This document shows, piece after piece, positions 9,667-16,699 of a stretch of DNA of 21,685 nt; within the stretch, counting starts at the first letter, position 1; the number at the start of each line of letters is the position of its first letter. The position numbers and the translations under genes were made by a program. The DNA lies in assembly GCA_026985515.1 (NCBI GenBank), contig JALSQH010000001.1:1-21685 (forward strand). The letters are read 5' to 3'. Under the pieces are notes generated by a model that did not search any database, had not been told where the DNA came from, and saw only the letters and a list, made by a program, of their open reading frames with translations. This DNA is from a bacterium (GTDB taxonomy: Bacteria > JALSQH01).

Positions 9667-10658
9667 AGAGAACAGGAATCCTTTTGTTAGTGTTTACAAT
9701 AGCATTTGCAGGGTGCGGGAAGAGGGAGTTCAGAACTGCTGTAAAACCTGTTCCCGTAGAGGTTGAAAGGGTAAGAGTTGAGGGGTACACCATTACAAGG
9801 CCTGTTCCCGGATATGCAAAGGCTAAAGAGATCATTTTAAAATCCAGAGGTGGGGGAAAGGTTGAAAAGATTTTCAGGAAGGAAGGTGATTTTGTAAAGA
9901 AGGGAGATAAAATTGCAGAAATTGGTACTTCTATTTTTGCGTCTCAGCTAAAAATAGCAGAAGTTCAGTTAAAGAATGCAAGGGATGAGTTTGAGAGAGC
10001 GGACAGGCTTTACAAAAAGTCTCTTATTTCAAAGAGTCAGTGGGAAAAGGTGCAGGCTGCATTCATCTCGGCACAGGAGAGGTACTCTATCGCAAAGGTC
10101 AATTACCAGCTCTCCATTCTCACGGCACCTTTGGATGGATATCTGGAGGATTTTGAACTTAAAACTGGTGATATTGTAACTCCCGGTTATCCACTGGGGA
10201 AAGTTGTTGGCAGGTATGTAACTGAGGTGGATGCATTCCTTCCGGGAGAAAAATTTGAAGTGTCAGAGGGAGATGAGCTTGAGTTTACCGATGGGAAAGG
10301 AAAGTATATGGGAAAAGTAGCCTATATTTCAAGGGGTTATGTGGTAAGCGGTAATTTCAGAAAACTGATTCTCAGAACACCCCCACTTGATATTGTTGAT
10401 GGTTCACCTGTTACGGTGATGGTTCCAATAGTTAAGAACAAAAGAGGAATTCTTGTCCCCCTTGATGCTGTTAAATTTACCAGAGAGGGGAAATCCGTGT
10501 TCGTTGTTAAAGATGGAAAGGCTTATGAAGTACCGGTAAAAACTGGATCCATAGTTGATGAAAAAATAGAAATTCTTTCAGGTTTGAGAGAGGGGGATAA
10601 TCTTGTTGTTTCAGGTCAGCAGTATCTTAAAACAGGTATGAGGGTGGTTGTGAAATGA
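9663..10658 (+). CDS. HlyD/AcrA-type periplasmic adaptor lipoprotein
   Basis: 331 residues. The signal peptide ends in a lipobox (AFAGC, Cys18), so the protein is lipid-anchored in the periplasm like AcrA. Downstream are a lipoyl/barrel-sandwich half (VEKIFRKEGDFVKKGDKIAEI), an alpha hairpin (about residues 95-150) and the second lipoyl half (LTAPLDGYLEDFELKTGDIV). A beta-barrel and a membrane-proximal domain follow, containing GILVPLDAV and SGLREGDNLVVSG. It bridges the RND pump and the TolC-like channel. It overlaps the channel gene by ATGA and has GGAGG at 9648-9652. Confidence 0.93.
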   Translation: MKRTGILLLVFTIAFAGCGKREFRTAVKPVPVEVERVRVEGYTITRPVPGYAKAKEIILKSRGGGKVEKIFRKEGDFVKKGDKIAEIGTSIFASQLKIAEVQLKNARDEFERADRLYKKSLISKSQWEKVQAAFISAQERYSIAKVNYQLSILTAPLDGYLEDFELKTGDIVTPGYPLGKVVGRYVTEVDAFLPGEKFEVSEGDELEFTDGKGKYMGKVAYISRGYVVSGNFRKLILRTPPLDIVDGSPVTVMVPIVKNKRGILVPLDAVKFTREGKSVFVVKDGKAYEVPVKTGSIVDEKIEILSGLREGDNLVVSGQQYLKTGMRVVVK

Positions 10659-13600
10659 ACAGGAAAAGCGTGCTGACATATCTGTCGTTGAAATATTCCA
10701 CCACAACATGGGTGACTCTCATTTTTGTGGCAATTTTTGGTTATATTGCCTATGTGACAATCCCCAGAGAGCTTGCACCAGACATGACAATACCGTATAT
10801 AATTGTCACTGTCCCGTACATGGGTGCTCCCCCTGAAGATATTGAAAATTTGATTACGCGGCCACTTGAGAGAAAGCTATCAGAAATAAAGGAAATTGAC
10901 GAGATGAAATCCACTTCCGCTGAAGGTGCATCAATGATAATGTTAAAGTTCAAGGCGGGAATAAATATTGACGATGCACTCCGTAAGGTAAAGGAAAAGG
11001 TGGATCTGGCGAGAGGAGATCTTCCGGAGGGAATTGAAGAGCCTTCAATAAGTGAGATAAGTTTTTCAGAGTTTCCGGTTCTCTATATAAACCTGGTGGG
11101 GAATTACAGTGAGACCATATTGAGGGGATTTGGTGAGGATCTGAAGGAGGAGATTGAGGATATACCGGGGGTTCTGAATGTGGATATCTCCGGCGGAAGG
11201 GAGAGAGAGATCCAGATTTTTCCACGGGTGGAGGATCTTATCAGGTATAGAGTTGCTCTCACAGATATAATAAGGGCGATTAAGGCTAACAACATAAATA
11301 TTCCAGGCGGAAGAACAAAGGGCAGGAAGATAAGATTTCTTGTCAGATTGAATTCTCAATACAGATCAATAGATGAGATAAAGAATACCCCGGTTAAGGT
11401 GACCCGAAGGGGAATGGTGTATCTCAGAGATGTTGCAGATGTGGTGGATGCCCCTGCCGAGAGGACAAGTATTGCGAGAATTGATGGAAAACCCGCAGTG
11501 ACCCTTACAGTTCAGAAAAAGGCAGGAGCAAACATACTTGAAGTTGTTGCCAGAATAAAAGAAAAAGTCAGAGAATTCTCAAAGACACTCCCTCCCGATG
11601 TTAAGATCATTTACTCTTCAGATGCTTCAAAGCATATAAAAAGAATGCTCTCCACACTTCAGAATAATCTGCTTACAGGTCTTCTTCTTGTACTTATTGT
11701 TCTTTTCCTCTTCATGGGATGGAGGAGTGCAGTTCTTGTTGCCCTTGCAATCCCTCTCTCCCTTCTCTTCACCTTTCTGGTTATAGATCTGATGGGAATA
11801 ACCCTCAATATGGTGGTTCTCTTTTCTCTTATTATTGCCCTTGGTATGCTTGTTGATAATGCCATCGTTGTAATAGAGAACATATACAGGCACTATCACA
11901 CCAGGAATATTACTCTTTTGAAAGCAGCATATGATGGTGCATCTGAGGTGGCAATGCCTGTTCTTTCCTCCACTCTCACAACCATTTCCGCATTTTTCCC
12001 CCTTCTTTTCTGGCCCGGTGTTACGGGTAATTTCATGAGCTTCCTGCCAAAAACGGTTATAGTTGCCCTCACTGCCTCATATCTTGTGGCAATGCTTTTT
12101 GATCCTCTTCTTGCAGCCACATTTTTAAGAAAGGAGGAAAAAGAAGAGAAAATTCTCAGAGAGGGTTCAAAGCTATATAACAACTTTGAAAAACTTGTGA
12201 GATGGGCGTTGAATCACAGGTGGCTAACTATTTCCATTGCTGTGGCATTTGTTCTCGTAAACTTAATTCTCTTTCCCATTCTGGGGAAAGGGGTAAATTT
12301 TTTCCCTGAAACTGATCCTGACAGAGCATTTATTTCAATAGAGGCACCCGATGGAACCACTCTTGAAGAGACAGATAAAATCGCAAGGGAAGTTGAGAAT
12401 AGACTTAAGAATATCCCGGATATTAAGCATATTGCAACGAGAGTGGGAGTAAGTCAGGGTGCCGTTAAATGGCAGTCAAAAGCATCTGCTGCCAATTCGA
12501 ATAAGGCGAGAATATCCATTGAATTTGTGGACAGGCACGAGAGGCATCAGCATACCTTGAAAACCATTCTTGATATAAGAAAAGCTATTGCTGGAATTCC
12601 CTGTGCAGAGTTTCTGGTCCAGAGAGAGAAGATGGGACCTCCGAGGAAGATGCCCATTCAGGTGAGGGTAACAGGTGATGATATAAACAGGTTGCTGGCA
12701 ATAGGCGAGGAAATAAAGGAGAAGATAAGGGATATTCCCGGTCTGTATGATTTGAAAATAGATCTGAAGAAGGCCAAGCCAGAGATCAACTTCAGAATAG
12801 ACAGGACGAAGCTTTCACAGATGGGTTTTAATCCCATGATGGTTGCATCAACCCTCAGAACCATCTACAGTGGGACAAAGGTTGCGAAGTACTATGAAGG
12901 AGAGAATGAGTTTGACATTACACTGAAATTTCCAGAAAAGTACAGGACTCTTTCCTATCTGGATTCACTCATTATACCCGATATGAGGGGTGTCTATCAT
13001 CCAGTAACAGAAATTGGAACATGGAAAATAGAGAATGGTTTTGGAACAATCAGAAGGATTAACAGAAAAAGAGAAGTTACCGTTATGGGAAACAATGAGG
13101 GAAGGCTTGCTTCAGAGATTCTGAAGGATATAAAGAAGCGGTTGAAGAATATATCTCTTCCGCCCGGGTACACAATTTCCTTTCAGGGTGAGCGAAAAAA
13201 GGAGGCTGAAGCGAAGAGATTTCTGGGAAAGGCTTTCCTCTACGCACTTGCCCTCATATTTCTCATCCTGATAACTCAGTTTAACTCCATTGTACTGCCC
13301 TTCATCATAATGGTTTCAGTGGTCCTCTCTCTTGGTGGTGTTTTCTTTGGTTTGATTGTTTCCCTGACTCCCTTCAGTGTCATTATGACCGGTCTGGGTA
13401 TCATCAGTCTGGCAGGAGTTGTTGTTAACAATGCCATTGTGCTTATTGACTTCATTCAGGAATTGAGGGAACAGGGTTACGACAAATTTACAGCTGCCAT
13501 TGAAGCTTCCAAGATAAGATTGAGACCGGTTCTTTTAACTGCTCTGACCACCGTGATCGCTCTTCTCCCAACGGTCTTCAGGGTGAATGTTGACTTTATA

Positions 13601-13768
13601 CATCTGAGGCTTGATGTTGGTGACCCGGGAGCACAGTGGTGGGGACCTATGGCAACTGCCATTGTGTTTGGTCTCACCTTTGCGACCCTTTTAACACTTG
13701 TGGTGGTACCAGTCCTCTACACTTTACTGACCCGTGATGAGTACAGAAAGAGGGAGGAAATCGGTTAA
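10655..13768 (+). CDS. RND-family multidrug efflux permease (AcrB/MdtB superfamily)
   Basis: 1037 residues, full length for hydrophobe/amphiphile RND pumps. It has TM1 near residues 17-37, a large periplasmic porter loop, TM2-6 (about 333-490), a second porter loop, and TM8-12 (about 860-1020). The TM4 motif is GMLVDNAIVVIEN with Asp401 and Asn402, where AcrB has Asp407 and Asp408. The TM10 motif is VVVNNAIVLIDF with Asn925 and Asn926, where AcrB has Lys940 and Asn941. This D-N/N-N set is, from memory, common in RND pumps outside the AcrB group and does not imply loss of function. The likely role is proton-driven export with the adaptor and channel encoded just upstream; the substrate is unknown. 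The start overlaps the adaptor gene by ATGA. Its stop codon overlaps the stop of the convergent receptor gene. Confidence 0.95.
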   Translation: MNRKSVLTYLSLKYSTTTWVTLIFVAIFGYIAYVTIPRELAPDMTIPYIIVTVPYMGAPPEDIENLITRPLERKLSEIKEIDEMKSTSAEGASMIMLKFKAGINIDDALRKVKEKVDLARGDLPEGIEEPSISEISFSEFPVLYINLVGNYSETILRGFGEDLKEEIEDIPGVLNVDISGGREREIQIFPRVEDLIRYRVALTDIIRAIKANNINIPGGRTKGRKIRFLVRLNSQYRSIDEIKNTPVKVTRRGMVYLRDVADVVDAPAERTSIARIDGKPAVTLTVQKKAGANILEVVARIKEKVREFSKTLPPDVKIIYSSDASKHIKRMLSTLQNNLLTGLLLVLIVLFLFMGWRSAVLVALAIPLSLLFTFLVIDLMGITLNMVVLFSLIIALGMLVDNAIVVIENIYRHYHTRNITLLKAAYDGASEVAMPVLSSTLTTISAFFPLLFWPGVTGNFMSFLPKTVIVALTASYLVAMLFDPLLAATFLRKEEKEEKILREGSKLYNNFEKLVRWALNHRWLTISIAVAFVLVNLILFPILGKGVNFFPETDPDRAFISIEAPDGTTLEETDKIAREVENRLKNIPDIKHIATRVGVSQGAVKWQSKASAANSNKARISIEFVDRHERHQHTLKTILDIRKAIAGIPCAEFLVQREKMGPPRKMPIQVRVTGDDINRLLAIGEEIKEKIRDIPGLYDLKIDLKKAKPEINFRIDRTKLSQMGFNPMMVASTLRTIYSGTKVAKYYEGENEFDITLKFPEKYRTLSYLDSLIIPDMRGVYHPVTEIGTWKIENGFGTIRRINRKREVTVMGNNEGRLASEILKDIKKRLKNISLPPGYTISFQGERKKEAEAKRFLGKAFLYALALIFLILITQFNSIVLPFIIMVSVVLSLGGVFFGLIVSLTPFSVIMTGLGIISLAGVVVNNAIVLIDFIQELREQGYDKFTAAIEASKIRLRPVLLTALTTVIALLPTVFRVNVDFIHLRLDVGDPGAQWWGPMATAIVFGLTFATLLTLVVVPVLYTLLTRDEYRKREEIG

Positions 13769-15579
13769 AAACGGCAGTAGAGGTCAATTTCCCATTCCTT
13801 CAGCGGGGTTGGAAAACCCCTTATTGACCAGAAGGATGTTGAAAAGAGATTGTAACGGTAAAATCTGATGGAGAAGTTTGTGAAAAATCTGTAATAGATT
13901 TCTCCATCCATCCTCCACTGGTGATCGATATATTTTGTGTTGGAGAGATTAAGGAAAACCATCTTTTGAAAAAATAGTGAAAGTTTAAAGTATGGGTTTG
14001 TTCCCACTCTCACGGAACCGGTACTGTTAATCTCAGGTATGTAAGGTATATCGCCGCTCAGGTTACCCCTGTGGTACTCTGTTTTGTTTAGTGTGGCTGA
14101 AAGATCGAAAGCAAGAAAATCAATTTTCTTATTGATCATAATGGTCAGACCCTGCTGGGATGAGCTGGAGAGGGAAAGTGGTTTATATCTGAAGCCTGAA
14201 ATTAGAAAGTAATCAATCAGATTCTCATCCTGCCTCCGAAAGGTCATAAGGGTTGCATTGAGAAACCCACTGTATTTGAGAATAAAATCTGCATACCATC
14301 CTCTCCCCTCCTCAAGGTGCGGGTTGTTCTGTATCAGACCGTGTGAAAAATAGAGTTCATACATTGTGGGATAATTTGTATGGGTTGAGAAGTTGCCGGA
14401 AAAGTCAAAACTTCCTTCTTTTAGGCTGAAACCTGCAGAGGGATCAAATGTAAAGGAGTGTCCAACAGAGTTGAGTGCCGTCATGAAAAAGAGGGTGAGT
14501 TTATCACTGCTGAAAATGATTGCAGGATATTGAAAAAACTCTCCCCTTCGGTGCCCACCAGTGTACCTGTTTTTCAGGGTAACTTCCCTTGCCTTCATTC
14601 TGTATCTCCAGAAAATACCTCTGGTAATTTGTCCCGAATCTTTTAAACCTGCCTCTCTCTGATTGAAAAATGTTTCAATGTGTTCGGGGAATCCGCTGAA
14701 TTCACCAGAAGGATCAGAGTATTTTTCCCTGATTCTCCCTTCAGATGCGTAGAGGAGAAGGTTACCATTTTTCATACTCAGAGTAAAGATTTCTGAAAGA
14801 GAGTATGAATGAGTGTACTTTCCGGGAAAGGTTATCAATCCAGGTTCCCCCCTCAGGAGAGATGTGGTTCCGTAACGAAAGCTCAGGTTGCTGAAAGCAA
14901 GAAAAATATCGAAAAATTTTCTATTGAACTGATTGTTTTTTCTTCTGTCGGGGAAGTCGTCACGAGTATACAGAAATGTCCCCCTGTTGTTTATGAATGG
15001 GAAGTCGCCATCGCTGCTAAGTGCCCCGGTGGATAGATTTAGTTTTGCCTTTCCAGTTTTAAGGCAGAGATTTGCCTCTCCACCTGCAAGATTTTCACTT
15101 CCATAGGTGAGAAGGAACTTTTTCCTGCAACTCTTTTCCGTTTCCACTCTTATGAGAGCTCCCCCTTCCCCCATTCCCTGTGGGATCAGAGAGAGATGCG
15201 AAATTTTACCTGGAAGAGCGAATAGATCAATACTTCCGTCAGGAGTTTCCCAGCTCATGTCGTCAACTTCAATCTCCATATTTTTTCCCCGTACTCCCTC
15301 TATTGAGATTTCTGTCTGATCAGTTCGGCCTCCCATTCTTTTCACGGAAACAAAGGTTGAACTTTCTATTTTTTCTGTGAGTTCAGTTTCACTCTCTACG
15401 CTTTTTCTGATTGTGAATGATGTGGGTAATTCTGGCGGAACAGGTGCAGTAACTTCAATGGCAAGAATGGGTATTTCCTCACTCTGGAGGCACTTCATGC
15501 CCGGAGTGGATAATTGAAACAGCATCAAGATCAAAACCACACTTATCAGGTCCACATGGAAAGTGATTTCCCGCATCAT
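13765..15579 (-). CDS. TonB-dependent outer-membrane receptor, probable B12/corrinoid transporter (BtuB-like)
   Basis: 604 residues, close to the size of the E. coli BtuB precursor. A signal peptide covers about residues 1-28. Next comes a TonB-box-like IEVTAPV segment and a plug domain to about residue 165, with a TEISIEGVRG strand and IPQGMGEGGALIRVET where receptors usually have a YG..A.GG.INI motif. The rest is amphipathic beta-strands ending in aromatic Phe (LYCRF), the usual outer-membrane barrel end. The plug is divergent from BtuB, so the B12 role rests mainly on position as the last gene of a cobalamin-riboswitch operon. The start at 15579 gives a full signal peptide and has GGAG about 9 nt upstream, at the price of a 101-bp overlap with the preceding gene. 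Other Met codons at 15525 and 15498 would cut into the hydrophobic core. Confidence 0.8.
   Translation of the reverse strand: MMREITFHVDLISVVLILMLFQLSTPGMKCLQSEEIPILAIEVTAPVPPELPTSFTIRKSVESETELTEKIESSTFVSVKRMGGRTDQTEISIEGVRGKNMEIEVDDMSWETPDGSIDLFALPGKISHLSLIPQGMGEGGALIRVETEKSCRKKFLLTYGSENLAGGEANLCLKTGKAKLNLSTGALSSDGDFPFINNRGTFLYTRDDFPDRRKNNQFNRKFFDIFLAFSNLSFRYGTTSLLRGEPGLITFPGKYTHSYSLSEIFTLSMKNGNLLLYASEGRIREKYSDPSGEFSGFPEHIETFFNQREAGLKDSGQITRGIFWRYRMKAREVTLKNRYTGGHRRGEFFQYPAIIFSSDKLTLFFMTALNSVGHSFTFDPSAGFSLKEGSFDFSGNFSTHTNYPTMYELYFSHGLIQNNPHLEEGRGWYADFILKYSGFLNATLMTFRRQDENLIDYFLISGFRYKPLSLSSSSQQGLTIMINKKIDFLAFDLSATLNKTEYHRGNLSGDIPYIPEINSTGSVRVGTNPYFKLSLFFQKMVFLNLSNTKYIDHQWRMDGEIYYRFFTNFSIRFYRYNLFSTSFWSIRGFPTPLKEWEIDLYCRF
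13805..13825 (+). terminator. Possible terminator of the efflux operon, antisense within the receptor gene
   Basis: GGGGTT (13805-13810) and AACCCC (13815-13820) pair perfectly around a GGAA tetraloop, and TTATT follows. It sits 37 bp beyond the RND stop codon. The T tract is short, and the hairpin lies in the coding end of the convergent receptor gene, so it may be partly coincidental. Confidence 0.4.
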
Positions 15580-16699
15580 CTATCACATCTCCATTGATAT
15601 CCTTTGATCCGTAACCAGTGTCAATAATTTTAACATATCTTATCCATTTTAAACCTGTTTCTTTAAGGTCAAACTGGTCTCCACCGGCATAACGCGGATC
15701 AGTTGCTGGGACGGTGGGAGGATTTGCATAAACGGGGTGAACTCCCGCAAGATTTGTGTAGTTTGCGGGATTTCCAACTCCTCCCTTTCCATCAGGATTG
15801 TAATCGGGGGGGAACCTGATAAATTTCTTCCCATCCTGACTCACTTCCACAAAGGCTGTTTCTGTAAAAACTGAATCTCCATACTCCATCGGATTTTCAA
15901 ATACAATAAAATCTGCTCCCGGTCCATCAGTGACGAAATTTGCAAATTCAATAGTGATCTCACCGCCATTTCCGAGAGAAAGCAGCTCTTCAGGGGAGGA
16001 TTGCGCAGGATCTCCACCCCTTGGTGGTCCAAGAACATTTCCCGGGAAATAATCCAGGCCGAAACCTCCGGAGACGCCAAGACTGTAGTCAATTACCTTA
16101 AAGCCATAGGGTTCCTTAGACGGCAGGTCCACCTTTATAATGCTATTTGCCAGATTGCCACAACAGTAGAATCTGAGAAGTGTTGTTCCATTTTCCGCAC
16201 CGATTTCCACTTCCCCTGAAGGTTTTGCAGTTGCAACCGCCGGGTTTTCGGAAGAGAAAGTTCCCACAAGCCCGTAGAAGATGTTTCCCTCATCATCAAT
16301 TCCTGATACAGAGATGGAATAATTCTTCCACTCAGTTATTTCCAGCTTCTCCGGCACAAGGAAGATTTTATCCAGTTTCAGATTCCTTTTAACCACAGCG
16401 TGAATAAATCCTGTGAATGAATCATGGGTAAGCTGAACAGTGGTGGTCCCCTCATTCACTGCAATCAGGAAATGTCCATCCACGCTTACAATATTGGGAT
16501 CACGGGATTTGAGTGTGAAGTCTCTTACCTGCTTTTCATCATGGAAAAGTTCCACTTTTACTCTGCTGCCGGGAGAAGGAAAGGTTACTCTGGAGGGAAT
16601 AATTTTATAGTTTTCCACTTTTGATCTTCTGGGTGTACAGGATAAAAGTAAAAGGAGAGTGAGTATAGAACTCACTCTCCGTAGTCGGCTTTCTTTCAT
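15479..16699 (-). CDS. Cell-surface lipoprotein with Big_2-like domains, B12-regulated
   Basis: 406 residues. The lipobox is LLLSC (Cys21). Two bacterial Ig-like (Big_2 type) domains lie near residues 31-104 and 110-191, each with the usual (R/E)(D/N)P-x-(I/V)(V/A) and GTT pattern. The C-terminal half (about 200-400) has VLGPPRG, LGNGGEITIEF, GPGADFIVFENP, FVEVSQDGKKF, AGGDQFDL and a late CGPDKC-GFDLDAV. I know these as marks of a 'cell surface protein' family often found beside TonB-dependent receptors. A DINGDVIDD loop near the end could bind calcium. Position between two other lipoproteins and a receptor, all after a cobalamin riboswitch, suggests a surface subunit for B12 capture; direct binding is not shown. 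It starts by ATGA overlap with the preceding gene, and its 3' end overlaps the receptor gene by 101 bp. A strong hairpin lies in its signal-peptide codons. Confidence 0.75.
   Translation of the reverse strand: MKESRLRRVSSILTLLLLLSCTPRRSKVENYKIIPSRVTFPSPGSRVKVELFHDEKQVRDFTLKSRDPNIVSVDGHFLIAVNEGTTTVQLTHDSFTGFIHAVVKRNLKLDKIFLVPEKLEITEWKNYSISVSGIDDEGNIFYGLVGTFSSENPAVATAKPSGEVEIGAENGTTLLRFYCCGNLANSIIKVDLPSKEPYGFKVIDYSLGVSGGFGLDYFPGNVLGPPRGGDPAQSSPEELLSLGNGGEITIEFANFVTDGPGADFIVFENPMEYGDSVFTETAFVEVSQDGKKFIRFPPDYNPDGKGGVGNPANYTNLAGVHPVYANPPTVPATDPRYAGGDQFDLKETGLKWIRYVKIIDTGYGSKDINGDVIDDAGNHFPCGPDKCGFDLDAVSIIHSGHEVPPE
16644..16680 (-). terminator. Terminator-like hairpin inside the start of the third B12-operon gene
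   Basis: On the coding strand GGAGAGTGAG and CTCACTCTCC form a perfect 10-bp stem with a 7-nt loop (16680-16654). TTTTACTTTT follows (16653-16644). The stem begins about 20 nt after the start codon. The T-rich side is only on the minus strand, which is the direction of transcription. It could be an intra-operon attenuator relieved by translation, or a stabilising or translation-slowing hairpin; the structure is seen, the role is inferred. Confidence 0.5.

Noticed and set aside
13765-15579. Receptor gene as a degraded pseudogene because its plug motifs are weak
   Set aside because: The frame is intact, with a signal peptide, near-BtuB length, amphipathic strands and a terminal Phe. Divergence is a better explanation than decay.
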